Shown: positions 8,480 through 17,375, numbered from the stretch's first letter. The stretch: 64,000 nt of DNA from Rothia halotolerans (GCF_004136635.1 NZ_NOIU01000002.1:868001-932000); one strand, 5' to 3'. Notes: generated by a model not told the origin, from the sequence alone. Made by a program: numbers and translations.

Positions 8480-8929
8480 ATGTCTGACGACCCGGAGCCC
8501 GACGAACCCCTCCACCAGCGCCTGCACGCCATCTTCGACGGGCAGGTGATGAACTACGGCGCGTACAACCTCCTGTACGCCTCGGGTTCGGCGCGGCACC
8601 TCGACGACGCCGTCGTGCAGCACCAGAGCCCCGACCAGCACCACTTCATCATCGGCTACCGGCGGGCGCCCGCCGAGCTCGTCATCGCGCCCTTCGACCC
8701 GGCGGCCATGGAGCCGCTCGGCCTGCCGATGCCGGCGGACAACACCAACACGGTCGCGCTGCAGCTGTTCCCCGAGCGCCGCGTCCGGATCGAGACCACC
8801 TCGGGCTCCCGCTTCGACCTGCAGGTCTCCCCGCTCGTGGAGGTCCCCACCGCCCGGGGCGAGGAGATCCTGGAGCAGGAGGACGACGTCGAGGACTTCG
8901 CGGAGTTCATCCGCCATCAGGTGGTCTAG
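8480..8929 (+). CDS. Conserved hypothetical protein, 149 aa
   Basis: I do not recognise a named family. The protein is acidic and soluble, starts MSDDPEPDEPLHQRLHAIF, and has a central mixed alpha/beta part with FIIGYRRAPAELVIAPFDP and two candidate beta strands (TVALQLFP and RVRIETTSG). It ends in an acidic helix (EEILEQEDDVEDFAEFI). There is no signal peptide, membrane segment or metal motif. It is transcribed alone, away from the ilv operon, from a predicted leaderless promoter, and is followed by the tRNA-Lys promoter. An upstream extension of the open frame is rejected because the -10 box lies inside it. Confidence 0.7.
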   Translation: MSDDPEPDEPLHQRLHAIFDGQVMNYGAYNLLYASGSARHLDDAVVQHQSPDQHHFIIGYRRAPAELVIAPFDPAAMEPLGLPMPADNTNTVALQLFPERRVRIETTSGSRFDLQVSPLVEVPTARGEEILEQEDDVEDFAEFIRHQVV

Positions 8930-8989
8930 GGTCCTGATCGCCCCGGGCCCGCCGGGAGGATCGGCTGCATCACAGCGGGCCGCTCCGGC

Positions 8990-9018
8990 TTGCACCGGTC
9001 CGGGGGTCCGCGTATAGT
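8990..9018 (+). promoter_or_regulatory. tRNA-Lys promoter
   Basis: TTGCAC at 8990-8995 and TATAGT at 9013-9018 with an exact 17-bp spacer form one of the clearest housekeeping sigma promoters in the window, about 50 bp upstream of the first tRNA-Lys. Confidence 0.8.
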
Positions 9019-9069
9019 CTTCTTTCGTTGCAAAACGCGGCGGTGGTTCTCCCCGCCTCGTCACAGCAG

Positions 9070-9142
9070 GCGCCTCTAGCTCAATGGGCAGAGCAATTGA
9101 CTCTTAATCAATGGGTTCTGGGTTCGAGTCCCAGGGGGCGCA
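9070..9142 (+). tRNA. tRNA-Lys (CUU), copy 1
   Basis: A 73-nt cloverleaf. The acceptor arm GCGCCTC pairs with GGGGCGC with discriminator A; the anticodon stem ATTGA/TCAAT encloses loop CTCTTAA with anticodon CUU; the T arm is CTGGG/CCCAG. CCA is not encoded. It is identical to the copy at 9184-9256. Confidence 0.95.
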
Positions 9143-9183
9143 CGGATGTCCGGTCAGCCGGATGTTCGCTCACCGTCAGGTGG

Positions 9184-9256
9184 GCGCCTCTAGCTCAATG
9201 GGCAGAGCAATTGACTCTTAATCAATGGGTTCTGGGTTCGAGTCCCAGGGGGCGCA
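9184..9256 (+). tRNA. tRNA-Lys (CUU), copy 2
   Basis: An exact 73-nt duplicate of the preceding tRNA, 41 nt downstream and served by the same promoter. CCA is not encoded. A hairpin at 9262-9297 follows. Confidence 0.95.
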
Positions 9257-9261
9257 CCGAA

Positions 9262-9297
9262 GAAGACCCGGTCATGCACAGGCATGGCCGGGTCTTC
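9262..9297 (+). terminator. Terminator hairpin after the tRNA-Lys pair
   Basis: GAAGACCCGG pairs perfectly with CCGGGTCTTC, followed by a T-G wobble and an inner CATGC/GCATG stem around a 4-nt loop (16 pairs in total). No U-run follows. Confidence 0.7.
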
Positions 9298-9370
9298 GCG
9301 TATCCGCCCCTCGACGGGGACGGCGGGCAGGACGCCACGAACCTGCCCAGCCGGTCCCCCGGCGGCCCGG

Positions 9371-9889
9371 CTAGGCGGGCGCGCCCGAGCTGCTGTTCAG
9401 GTCCTCGGCCACCACGCGGGACTCCTCCGGCAGGTGGGCCATGGTGTCCTGGACCACCTGGAGGGGCATCGTGTCGGTGTTGGAGAGGTCCCGGATGACC
9501 TGCTCGAGGGCGTTGCGCAGCTCGTCGTGCTCCAGCACGCCCGTGCCGGCCAGCTCCTGCTCGACCTGCAGGGCCTCGGAGAGGGCGGCCCTCCCCTTGT
9601 CCGTGATGACCATGAGGTAGCTGCGGCGATCCGCGGTGTTGCGCTCACGGGCGATGTGGCCGTACGCCTCGAGGCGCGAGAGGGTCTTCCCGATGGTCTG
9701 GGCCTGCACGCCCACCTTGTGCGCGACCTGCGCCTGGGTCAGGCTGCCCTCGCGGCTGATGACGTCCAGGGCCATGACGCCCGCGTGGGTCAGCCCCAGT
9801 GATTGGAGCTGCCGGTTCCAGTTGTACTCGAACATACGAGCAGCCGTGGACATCAGGCGGCTGATCGACCATTCCCGGATTTGTGGCAT
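9371..9889 (-). CDS. MarR family transcriptional regulator
   Basis: A 172-aa winged-helix regulator from ATG 9889 (an alternative GTG at 9910 adds 7 residues). The HTH is near residues 52-75 (GSLTQAQVAHKVGVQAQTIGKTLSRLEAYG). The wing reads RNTADRRSYLMVITDKG, the classic MarR DRR motif. A longer C-terminal helical region (residues 105-172) serves dimerisation. ATG 9889 is favoured because TATGAT lies 6 nt upstream with no RBS, suggesting a leaderless mRNA, and this box would lie inside the longer ORF. The ligand and targets are unknown; the nearest divergent gene is bcp, a peroxiredoxin, so oxidative stress is a possible but unproven link. Confidence 0.9.
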   Translation of the reverse strand: MPQIREWSISRLMSTAARMFEYNWNRQLQSLGLTHAGVMALDVISREGSLTQAQVAHKVGVQAQTIGKTLSRLEAYGHIARERNTADRRSYLMVITDKGRAALSEALQVEQELAGTGVLEHDELRNALEQVIRDLSNTDTMPLQVVQDTMAHLPEESRVVAEDLNSSSGAPA

Positions 9890-9895
9890 GCAAGC

Positions 9896-9901
9896 ATCAT
9901 A
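9896..9901 (-). promoter_or_regulatory. -10 box for marR
   Basis: TATGAT on the minus strand ends 6 nt before ATG 9889, indicating a leaderless transcript. Confidence 0.45.
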
Positions 9902-10042
9902 GTCTTTCACGCCGCCCCGCCGCCACGGCCCGTCTCAGCCCTCATCCCGTGGGGACACGGGCGCCGCGGCCCGAGACGGTACAGTCGAGGAGGGCCCCGC
10001 CCGCCCCGACAGCGCCGACCCCCAGCCGATCAGGAGACCGCC

Positions 10043-10540
10043 GTGAGTGAAACCGTCCGCCTCGCCCCTGGCGACGCCGCCCCCGAGTTCGCCCTTCCCG
10101 ACGCGCGGGGGGAGACCGTGTCCCTCGCCGACTACGCGGGCGAGCGCGTCGTCGTCTACTTCTACCCCAAGGCCTCGACCCCCGGGTGTACGACCCAGGC
10201 CTGCGACTTCCGCGACAGCCTCGCGTCCCTGGAGGCCCACGGCTACCGCGTCGTCGGCGTCTCCCCCGACTCCGAGGACGCGCTGCGGAAGTTCGCCGAG
10301 CGGCAGGAGCTGACCTTCTCCCTGCTCTCGGACGCGGACCACTCGGTCGCCGCCGCCTACGGCGCCTGGGGCGAGAAGAAGAACTACGGGAAGGTCTACG
10401 AGGGACTCATCCGCTCCACCTTCGTCCTCGATGCGCAGGGCCGCGTGGAGCAGGCCCAGTACAACGTCAGGGCCAAGGGCCACGTGGCCAAGCTGCGTCG
10501 CGACCTCGGCATCGACGCCAAGGGCGCCCCCGCGGGCTGA
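10043..10540 (+). CDS. bcp: Thioredoxin-dependent thiol peroxidase (Bcp/PrxQ)
   Basis: A 165-aa peroxiredoxin that reduces H2O2 and organic hydroperoxides with thioredoxin. The peroxidatic Cys is C49 in PKASTPGCTTQACDFRD, and a resolving Cys lies five residues later (C54), the PrxQ alpha-type arrangement. The thioredoxin fold is visible from VVVYFYP. The GTG start at 10043 is preceded by AGGAGA at suitable spacing. Transcribed on its own, divergent from marR and followed by tRNA-Leu. Confidence 0.95.
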   Translation: MSETVRLAPGDAAPEFALPDARGETVSLADYAGERVVVYFYPKASTPGCTTQACDFRDSLASLEAHGYRVVGVSPDSEDALRKFAERQELTFSLLSDADHSVAAAYGAWGEKKNYGKVYEGLIRSTFVLDAQGRVEQAQYNVRAKGHVAKLRRDLGIDAKGAPAG

Positions 10541-10572
10541 CCGCGCCCGCCCCTGCCCGCTCCGGCCTCGTG

Positions 10573-10578
10573 TAGAAT
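10573..10578 (+). promoter_or_regulatory. -10 box for tRNA-Leu
   Basis: TAGAAT lies 22 nt upstream of the mature tRNA 5' end. No clear -35 is seen. Confidence 0.5.
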
Positions 10579-10600
10579 TTCACAGTCCTCTGACCAGCGC

Positions 10601-10685
10601 GCGCGAGTGGTGGAATAGGCAGACACGCAGGATTTAGGTTCCTGTGCTTCGAACGAGCGTGCGGGTTCAAGTCCCGCCTCGCGCA
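10601..10685 (+). tRNA. tRNA-Leu (UAG)
   Basis: An 85-nt class II tRNA. The acceptor arm GCGCGAG pairs with CTCGCGC, discriminator A. The anticodon stem CAGGA/TCCTG encloses loop TTTAGGT, giving anticodon UAG. A long variable arm and a GCGGG/CCCGC T arm are present. CCA is not encoded. Confidence 0.95.
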
Positions 10686-10792
10686 CTCCCCTTCCGGGTG
10701 ACCAGCTCACCCGGCCGTCCCGACGCCGCGGAGCACCGCCCCGGCCGCAGACCCGTCGTCGCGCCCCGGCAAACCCGCGCCCAGGAGGTCCA

Positions 10793-12406
10793 GTGAACAC
10801 CACGCGACGCCGCTTCCTCACCGGCTGCCTGGGCGTGCCCGCCCTCGCCCTGGCGGGGTGCGGCGAGGACTCGGGCTCGGCGGAGGCGGAGGCCTCCGCG
10901 TCCGCCGAGCCGGTGCGGTTCGTCTTCGCCAGCGCCGCGGAGGCCCCCACCCTGGACCCCTCCATCACGGCGACGCTGGAGACCTCGCGCATCTCGGCGC
11001 AGATCCTCGAACCCCTGATCCGCGCCGACCCGGACACCGGCGCCGCCCTGCCGCACCTCGCCGAGTCCTGGAGCGTCTCGGACGACGGGCTCGAGTACGT
11101 CTTCGCCCTCCGCGAGGGGGTGACCTTCCACGACGGCACGGACCTGAGCGCCGACGCCGTCGGGCGCAACTTCGAGCGATGGCTGCGCAACACCCGCGCG
11201 GAGCAGGTCAGCCAGACCACCTACCAGACGATCTTCCGGTCCACGACGCCGGAGGGCGAGCCGCGCGACTCGATCTACCAGTGCTGGGAGGCCCGCGACG
11301 AGCGCACCTTCGTCCTGCGCATCGCCGACCGCCACCCGCCGCTGCTGAGGGCCCTGACCCAGCCCGCCTTCGGCATCGGCTCCCCCGCCGCCTTCGAGGA
11401 CGAGCAGAGCTACCTCGACAGCCCCGTGGGCACCGGCCCCTTCAGCATGGACGGGCACGACGGCGGGACGGTCTCCCTCCGGCGCTTCGAGGACTACTGG
11501 GGGGACGCGCCGCAGCTGGACGAGCTGACCTTCACCTCCATCACGGGCAGCGCCAAGCGGTACTACCACCTGCTGCGGGGGGACGTGGACGGCTACGACC
11601 AGGTCGGCATCGAGGACTTCGTCCGGCTCGCCCGCCGCGGCGTGCAGGTCCAGCAGCGCGACCCGTACTGCGTCACCCTGCTGGCGATCAACCAGAAGTT
11701 CGGCCCGCTCAAGGATCGCGCGGTCCGCCGGGCGCTGGCCCACGCCATCAACCGCAGCTCCGTCGCCCGCGACTACTACCCCGAGGGCACGAACGTCGCC
11801 AACGACTTCACCCCCGCCCTCTTCCAGATGGGCGGCGAGAAGACCGGCTCGGCCTACCGCCAGGACCAGTCCATGGCCCGGAAGCTGCTCGACTCCTCGG
11901 AGTACGACGGCGAGGAGCTCACCTTCTACTACCCCACCGACGTCTCGCTGCCCTATCTGCAGGAGCCGGCAGCCGTCTACGCCGAAATCGCGGCCGACCT
12001 CGTGGAGGTCGGCTTCGCGATCAAGCCGGTGCCCGTCCGGTGGAGTGACAATTATCTCAGGCGCATCGCCTCGGAGGACTCCTCCCGGGCGCTCGCCCTG
12101 ACCGGTCTGATGGGGACCTACCGGGACCCCGACGACTTCATCTCCCCCCTGTTCGGCCAGGCGAATCCCCTGCTGGGGGTGGAGGACGAGGAGCTCTTCA
12201 CCCGGGTCCGCAAGGCCTCGACCCTGCCCGACGGGCAGGAGCGCACCGATCTCTACCGCGGCATCAACGAACGCGTCGCGGAGGAGATGCTGGCCGTCCC
12301 CCTGGCGTACCCCGTCTCGACGGTCGCGCTGTCCCAGCGCGTGCGCCAGTACCCGCTCTCCTCGACCGGAGTGGAGAATTTCGCCCACGTGGAGGTCCAG
12401 GACTAG
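10793..12406 (+). CDS. ABC transporter substrate-binding lipoprotein, family 5 (peptide/oligopeptide type)
   Basis: A 537-aa extracellular solute-binding protein. The N-terminus has a Tat-like TRRRFLT motif at residues 4-10 and a lipobox LAGC at 20-23, so it is probably exported folded and lipidated at C23. A short Ser/Ala/Glu linker follows. The family 5 signature is clear: PTLDPSI, LEPLIRADPDTGAALPHLAESW and FALREGVTFHDGTDLSADAV near residues 45-120. The GTG start at 10793 has AGGAGG upstream. No permease or ATPase gene is nearby, so it must work with a transporter encoded elsewhere. The ligand (peptide, nickel or sugar) cannot be told from sequence. Confidence 0.9.
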   Translation: MNTTRRRFLTGCLGVPALALAGCGEDSGSAEAEASASAEPVRFVFASAAEAPTLDPSITATLETSRISAQILEPLIRADPDTGAALPHLAESWSVSDDGLEYVFALREGVTFHDGTDLSADAVGRNFERWLRNTRAEQVSQTTYQTIFRSTTPEGEPRDSIYQCWEARDERTFVLRIADRHPPLLRALTQPAFGIGSPAAFEDEQSYLDSPVGTGPFSMDGHDGGTVSLRRFEDYWGDAPQLDELTFTSITGSAKRYYHLLRGDVDGYDQVGIEDFVRLARRGVQVQQRDPYCVTLLAINQKFGPLKDRAVRRALAHAINRSSVARDYYPEGTNVANDFTPALFQMGGEKTGSAYRQDQSMARKLLDSSEYDGEELTFYYPTDVSLPYLQEPAAVYAEIAADLVEVGFAIKPVPVRWSDNYLRRIASEDSSRALALTGLMGTYRDPDDFISPLFGQANPLLGVEDEELFTRVRKASTLPDGQERTDLYRGINERVAEEMLAVPLAYPVSTVALSQRVRQYPLSSTGVENFAHVEVQD

Positions 12407-12478
12407 GCTCGCCACTGAGGCGCCGTTCCTCTCTCGCCCCGTGCCCGTGCCGTTCGACCACGGCGTCGCCGCGAGCGA

Positions 12479-12484
12479 TACTCT
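12479..12484 (+). promoter_or_regulatory. Putative -10 box upstream of mqo
   Basis: TACTCT in an otherwise GC-rich gap. It would give a leader of about 110 nt before the mqo GTG. The -35 is weak. Confidence 0.3.
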
Positions 12485-12603
12485 GAGGGGCGGGGCCGGA
12501 GCACACCCGCCATCGACCGGCGGCCGCCCACCGTCACGCCGTGCGCAGGGCGACCGCGAGGATCAGCCGCTCCCCGTGGGCGGCAGCACAGGAGAATGCC
12601 ACA

Positions 12604-14082
12604 GTGACCACCACGCACACCACCGACGTCGCCCTGATCGGCGGCGGGATCATGAGCGCAACCCTCGGCGTCCTGCTCAAGGAGCTCGAGCCGAACTGGG
12701 ACATCACCATGTTCGAGCGCCTCGACCGGGTGGGTGCCGAGAGCTCGAACCCGTGGAACAACGCCGGCACCGGGCACTCCGCCCTGTGCGAGCTGAACTA
12801 CTCCCCGATGGGTCCCGACGGCCGGGTCGACCCCGCCAAGGCGCTCAACATCAACGAGCAGTTCCAGATCAGCCGCCAGTTCTGGGCGACCCTGGTGGAG
12901 GAGGGGAAGATCTCCGACCCCCGCTTCATCAACCCCGTCCCCCACATGTCGCTGGTCTTCGGCGAGGAGCACAGCCGCTACCTCAGGAAGCGCTACGAGG
13001 CGCTGGCCCCTCAGAAGCTCTTCGAGCGGATGAGGTTCTCCACCGACCAGGCGGAGATCGCCGAGTGGGCGCCGCTGACGATGCGGGGGCGTGACGCCTC
13101 CGAGGTCGTCGCCGCCAACTACTCCCCCGAGGGAACCGACGTCGACTTCGCCAACCTGACCCAGCAGTTCACGGACCACCTGGAGGCCCAGGGCGCCTCG
13201 GTCCGCTTCGGCCAGGAGGTCACCGACCTGCGCCAGGAGTCGGACGGCTCCTGGACCCTGAAGGTCTCGAACCGCCTCAACTCCGAGGACGACCTGACGG
13301 TCCGCGCCAAGTTCGTCTTCCTCGGCGCCGGCGGCGGGGCGCTGCACCTGCTGCAGAGGTCGGGGATCCCCGAGGGCAAGGGCTTCGGCGGCTTCCCCGT
13401 GTCCGGGCTGTTCCTGCGCAACTCCCACGAGCAGACCGCCTCCCAGCACGACGCCAAGGTCTACGGCCAGGCCGCCGCGGGCGCGCCCCCGATGTCCGTG
13501 CCGCACCTGGACACCCGCTACGTCGGCGGGAAGCGCTCCCTCATGTTCGGCCCCTACGCGGGCTTCAAGACCAACTTCCTCAAGCAGGGCTCCTTCCTCG
13601 ACCTGCCGAAGTCGATCCGCCCGGACAACCTCTACCCGATGGCCCGCGCCGGCCTGGACAACCTCGGGCTGGTCAAGTACCTGATGACGGAGTTGGTGAA
13701 GTCCCAGAAGTCCAAGTTCGACGCCCTGCGGGAGTACTACCCCGAGGCCTCGGAGGGCGAGTGGGAGATGATCACCGCCGGCCAGCGGGTCCAGGTCATG
13801 CGCCGGGACGCCCAGCGCGGCGGCGTCCTGCAGTTCGGCACGGAGCTGATCACCAAGGGCGACGGCTCGATCGCCGCCCTGCTGGGCGCCTCCCCCGGCG
13901 CCTCCACCGCCGTGCCGATCATGCTCAACCTCGTCAAGCAGTGCTTCCCGGACCGCGTCGCCTCCTGGACCGGCCGGATCCGCGAGATGGTCCCCGGCTA
14001 CGGCCACAAGCTCAACGACGAGCCCGAGCTCGCCGACGAGCTGATGGCGCACACGGCCCGGGTGCTCAACATCGGCAGCTGA
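12604..14082 (+). CDS. mqo: Malate:quinone oxidoreductase
   Basis: A 492-aa FAD-dependent, membrane-associated enzyme that oxidises L-malate to oxaloacetate and passes electrons to the quinone pool, acting in the TCA cycle and respiration. The FAD-binding [16 protein letters not shown] is at residues 13-30 and is followed by the family motif [21 protein letters not shown] near residue 45. The conserved C-terminal GASPGAST lies near residue 430. The GTG at 12604 is chosen because AGGAGA lies 8 nt upstream and the frame above it looks non-coding. Monocistronic, closed by a strong stem. Confidence 0.96.
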   Translation: MTTTHTTDVALIGGGIMSATLGVLLKELEPNWDITMFERLDRVGAESSNPWNNAGTGHSALCELNYSPMGPDGRVDPAKALNINEQFQISRQFWATLVEEGKISDPRFINPVPHMSLVFGEEHSRYLRKRYEALAPQKLFERMRFSTDQAEIAEWAPLTMRGRDASEVVAANYSPEGTDVDFANLTQQFTDHLEAQGASVRFGQEVTDLRQESDGSWTLKVSNRLNSEDDLTVRAKFVFLGAGGGALHLLQRSGIPEGKGFGGFPVSGLFLRNSHEQTASQHDAKVYGQAAAGAPPMSVPHLDTRYVGGKRSLMFGPYAGFKTNFLKQGSFLDLPKSIRPDNLYPMARAGLDNLGLVKYLMTELVKSQKSKFDALREYYPEASEGEWEMITAGQRVQVMRRDAQRGGVLQFGTELITKGDGSIAALLGASPGASTAVPIMLNLVKQCFPDRVASWTGRIREMVPGYGHKLNDEPELADELMAHTARVLNIGS

Positions 14083-14108
14083 GGCCGCTCTCCTTCCCCC
14101 CTGGCACC

Positions 14109-14144
14109 CCGCGGGGCGCACCCCTGATGGGGTGCGCCCCGCGG
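14109..14144 (+). terminator. Terminator stem after mqo
   Basis: A perfect 16-bp stem (CCGCGGGGCGCACCCC with its complement) around loop TGAT, 26 nt after the mqo stop. It is followed by CGCTTT, only a minimal U-run. Confidence 0.75.
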
Positions 14145-14249
14145 CGCTTTAACCGGACGTTTCGGGTACGTTGGTCCAGGGGGCTGTATGCCCAGTCAAT
14201 CGCTCATCTGCGCGGGAAGCGCCGCACGACACCTGTACGGGAAGTAGCC

Positions 14250-15320
14250 ATGGAACTGACGGAACAGACCATCGACAAGGCGGAGAGCCCCTCGGCCAAG
14301 CATCAGGACAAGCCCGGCAAGATCACCGAGATCACGAAGCCCGGCTGGGCCTACGTGCTCAAGCGCGCCGTCAACTCCTTCACCAGCAACGGCTGCACGG
14401 ACCTGGCGGCGTCGCTGACGTACTTCACCGTGCTCTCCGTCTTCCCCGGACTGCTGGCGGTGGTCTCGCTGCTCGGCGTCTTCGGACGCGGCGAGGAGAC
14501 CACCCAGGCCATCCTCGACTTCGTCGAGCCCTACGCGCCGAGCAGCCTGATGCAGCTCATCGAGGGCCCCATCTCCCAGCTCACCACCTCCGGAGGCGCC
14601 GGGCTCGCCCTGGTCACCGGTGTGGTCGGCGCTCTGTGGACCGCATCGGGCTACGTCGGCGGCTTCGGGCGCGCGCTCAACCGGGTCTACGGCGTCGTCG
14701 AGGGGCGGCCCGTGTGGAAGCTGCGCCCCTTCAACCTGCTGATCACCTTCATCATGGTGGTCATCGTCGTCATCATGATGCTGCTGGTCCTGAGCTCGGG
14801 CGGCATGCTGCGCTTCTTCGGCGACTTCATCGGCCTGGGCGACACCGCCGTCATGGTCTGGAGCTGGGCGCGGTGGCCCATCCTGGTGGTCTTCGCCGTG
14901 ATCCTGATCGCCCTGCTCTACTACGCGACGCCGAACATCAAGCAGCCGAAGGTCCGCTGGCTGAGCCCCGGGGCGGCCTTCGCGCTGGTCTTCATGGCCA
15001 TCGCGGGAGCCGGCTTCGGCTTCTACGTCTCCAACTTCGGCAACTACAACGCGACCTACGGGACCCTCGGCGGCGTCATCGTGATGCTGCTGCTCATCTG
15101 GATCATGAACAACGTGCTGCTGTTCGGCGCCGTCCTCGACTCGGAGCTCGAGCGCGCCCGCCAGCTGCAGGCGGGGGTCAGGGCAGAGGACCACATGCAG
15201 CTGCCGCCCCGGGACGTGCGCCAGGCCGAGAAGATGAAGGACGCTCGCAGCAACCTGATCGAGGAGGGGCGCAACCTGCGGCTGGACAACGACCGGCTGG
15301 ACTACTCCGAGGACAAGTGA
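14250..15320 (+). CDS. YihY/virulence factor BrkB family membrane protein
   Basis: A 356-aa integral membrane protein. After about 40 polar residues it shows the family signature DLAASLTYFTVLSVFPGLLAVVSL (residues 52-75). Further segments lie near 115-135, 160-185, 205-230, 245-265 and 275-300, giving about six membrane spans. The segment GLALVTGVVGALWTASGYVGGFGRALNRVYG is typical. The C-terminal 55 residues are charged and cytoplasmic. Despite old names (RNase BN), the family's biochemical role is not established. Only a weak RBS-like GGGAAG precedes the ATG at 14250. Confidence 0.88.
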   Translation: MELTEQTIDKAESPSAKHQDKPGKITEITKPGWAYVLKRAVNSFTSNGCTDLAASLTYFTVLSVFPGLLAVVSLLGVFGRGEETTQAILDFVEPYAPSSLMQLIEGPISQLTTSGGAGLALVTGVVGALWTASGYVGGFGRALNRVYGVVEGRPVWKLRPFNLLITFIMVVIVVIMMLLVLSSGGMLRFFGDFIGLGDTAVMVWSWARWPILVVFAVILIALLYYATPNIKQPKVRWLSPGAAFALVFMAIAGAGFGFYVSNFGNYNATYGTLGGVIVMLLLIWIMNNVLLFGAVLDSELERARQLQAGVRAEDHMQLPPRDVRQAEKMKDARSNLIEEGRNLRLDNDRLDYSEDK

Positions 15321-15470
15321 GGGACATCTCCTCGGGCTGTGACGGAAGACCCGCCCCAGGGCCTTGACGGACGTGCGCGACGAGGCCCCCTTCCCTGTGG
15401 TTGACTGGATACCGACAGCGCCTCGGCACGCTGCCGGGACGCCGGAGTCGACTGTGAGGAGTCCCCAGGA

Positions 15471-16571
15471 ATGCAACAGGTCAAAGCCGTCATTTCCCGC
15501 CGGAAAGACGCGCCCGTGGAGATCGCCACGATCAACGTCCCCGATCCGGGGGCCGGTGAGGCCCTCGTCAAGATCCTCACCTGCGGGGTGTGCCAGACGG
15601 ATCTGCACTACAAGAAGGGCGGGGTCAGCGACGACTTCCCGTTCCTGCTGGGCCACGAGGCCTCCGGCGTCGTCGAGGCGGTCGGCGAGGACGTCACCAA
15701 CGTGGCTCCCGGCGACCGCGTCGTGCTGAACTGGCGGGCCGTGTGCGGGGAGTGCCGGGCGTGCGCCAAGGGCGAGCCCCAGTACTGCTTCGCCACGCAC
15801 AACGCCGAGCAGAAGATGACCCTGGAGGACGGCACCGAGCTCGAGCCCGCCCTGGGCATCGGGGCGTTCGCGGAGAAGACGCTGGTGGCCGCCGGCCAGT
15901 GCACCAAGATCGAGGGCGACCTGAGCCAGGACCAGTACGCAGCCGTCGGCCTGCTCGGCTGCGGCGTCACCGCCGGCATCGGCGCCGCGATCAACACCGG
16001 CGAGGTCAAGCGCGGCGAGAGCGTCGCGGTGATCGGCTGCGGCGGCGTCGGCACCGCGGCGATCGCGGGGGCGGCTCTGGCCGGGGCCACCACCATCATC
16101 GCCGTGGACCTCGACGACGAGAAGCTCGAGACCGCCCGCGGCCTCGGCGCGACCGACGTCGTCAACTCCAGCCAGACCGACCCGGTCGAGGCGATCCGGG
16201 AGCTGACCGGCGGCTTCGGCGCGGACCTGGTGATCGACGCCGTCGGGATCGCCAAGACCTTCGAGCAGGCCTTCCAGGCACGCGACCTGGCCGGCCGCGT
16301 GGTCCTGGTCGGCGTCCCGAACCCCGGCACCACCCTGCAGCTGCCGCTGGACGAGGTCTTCTCCCGGGGTGGCTCCATCAAGTCCGCCTGGTACGGGGAC
16401 ACGCTGCCCTCCCGGGACTTCCCGATGCTCGTGGACCAGTACCGGCTCGGCCGTCTGGACCTCGACGCGTTCGTCTCGGAGCGGATCGGGCTCGAGGACA
16501 TCGAGCCGGCCTTCGAGAAGATGCAGCAGGGACGCGTCCTGCGCTCCGTCGTCGACATCGCGGAGGTGTGA
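15471..16571 (+). CDS. mscR: S-(hydroxymethyl)mycothiol dehydrogenase
   Basis: A 366-aa zinc-dependent class III alcohol dehydrogenase that oxidises the formaldehyde-mycothiol adduct (and reduces S-nitrosomycothiol) with NAD. Catalytic zinc ligands are visible in CGVCQTDLH and GHEASG (residues 38-70). The structural zinc site [15 protein letters not shown] is near 90-105, and the NAD-binding [15 protein letters not shown] near 188-202. The next gene, a metallo-beta-lactamase, starts 2 nt downstream, the same pair as Rv2259-Rv2260 in M. tuberculosis. Mycothiol use fits an actinobacterial host. The RBS is AGGAGT before the ATG at 15471. Confidence 0.93.
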   Translation: MQQVKAVISRRKDAPVEIATINVPDPGAGEALVKILTCGVCQTDLHYKKGGVSDDFPFLLGHEASGVVEAVGEDVTNVAPGDRVVLNWRAVCGECRACAKGEPQYCFATHNAEQKMTLEDGTELEPALGIGAFAEKTLVAAGQCTKIEGDLSQDQYAAVGLLGCGVTAGIGAAINTGEVKRGESVAVIGCGGVGTAAIAGAALAGATTIIAVDLDDEKLETARGLGATDVVNSSQTDPVEAIRELTGGFGADLVIDAVGIAKTFEQAFQARDLAGRVVLVGVPNPGTTLQLPLDEVFSRGGSIKSAWYGDTLPSRDFPMLVDQYRLGRLDLDAFVSERIGLEDIEPAFEKMQQGRVLRSVVDIAEV

Positions 16572-16573
16572 CC

Positions 16574-17227
16574 ATGCCCGACGTCACCATCGATCACACG
16601 GAGACCAGCGGGACGTTCTCCCTCGACGGCGGCACGTGGGAGGTCGACAACAACGTGTGGGTCATCGGCGACTCGCGCGAATGCGTCGTCATCGACCCGG
16701 CCCACGACCTCGACGCCGTCGCCCGCCTGGTGGGCGACCGCACGGTCCGGGCGGTCCTGCTGACCCACGCGCACGACGACCACAGCGCGCACGCCCCCGA
16801 GGCGGGCCGCCGCTTCGGGGCCCCCGTGCACCTGCACCCGGAGGAGGCGCCGATCTGGCGGCTCGTCCACGGCGACGACGCCCCCGAGACCGTGGACCTG
16901 GCCGACGGCCAGCGCATCGCGATCGGGGACGCCGAGCTCGAGGTGCTGCACACCCCGGGGCACTCCCCCGGCTCGGTGTGCTTCTACGGGCGCGACCTCG
17001 CCTGGGAGGGGGAGACCCCGGTCCTCTTCTCGGGCGACACCCTGTTCCAGGGCGGCCCGGGGGCGACGGGACGCTCGTACAGCGACTTCCCGACGATCGT
17101 CGCCTCGATCACCGACCGTCTCCTGGTGCTGCCGGTGGAGACCACCGTGCTGACCGGGCACGGTCCCAGCACCCGGATCGGTGACGAGGCGCCGCACCGT
17201 CAGGAGTGGCTCGACCGCGGCGCCTGA
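16574..17227 (+). CDS. MBL-fold hydrolase, probable S-formylmycothiol hydrolase partner
   Basis: A 217-aa metallo-beta-lactamase-fold protein of the glyoxalase II type. The metal-binding motif is LTHAHDDHSAHAP near residues 63-75. Further ligands are in HTPGHSPGSVCF near 125, the Asp in FSGDTLF near 153, and the final His in LTGHGPST near 197. Two nt separate it from mscR, so they are surely co-transcribed. By context it may hydrolyse S-formylmycothiol to formate; that activity is inferred from gene pairing, not shown by the sequence. Confidence 0.85.
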   Translation: MPDVTIDHTETSGTFSLDGGTWEVDNNVWVIGDSRECVVIDPAHDLDAVARLVGDRTVRAVLLTHAHDDHSAHAPEAGRRFGAPVHLHPEEAPIWRLVHGDDAPETVDLADGQRIAIGDAELEVLHTPGHSPGSVCFYGRDLAWEGETPVLFSGDTLFQGGPGATGRSYSDFPTIVASITDRLLVLPVETTVLTGHGPSTRIGDEAPHRQEWLDRGA

Positions 17228-17235
17228 GTCGCGAC

Positions 17236-17271
17236 TGCCGGGGCGCGACGGCTCGTCGTCGCGCCCCGGCA
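17236..17271 (+). terminator. Terminator stem after the mscR operon
   Basis: A perfect 15-bp stem (TGCCGGGGCGCGACG with its complement) around a 6-nt loop, 8 nt after the stop of the MBL gene. No U-run. Confidence 0.7.
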
Positions 17272-17315
17272 GCGCGTCCGCTGGAGGGCATCGCCCCCGC
17301 AGCACCTCCGCGGGA

Positions 17316-17333
17316 GCGCCCCGCCCGGGGCGC
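17316..17333 (-). terminator. Terminator stem after the MFS gene
   Basis: GCGCCCC/GGGGCGC, 7 bp around loop GCCC, about 43 nt beyond the MFS stop and facing the stem at 17236-17271 in this convergent gap. Confidence 0.4.
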
Positions 17334-17375
17334 ATCTCCTCCCCCACCCCGCGCCCAGGGGTTCGGGGCGATCGG

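Noticed and set aside
8267-9064. Extension of the leader ORF to a 265-aa protein
   Set aside because: The upper part is antisense to the 8480 gene and lies upstream of the predicted promoter.
9070-9256. Duplicated tRNA-Lys as an attachment site of a mobile element
   Set aside because: No integrase, excisionase or foreign genes nearby; only 41 nt lies between the copies.
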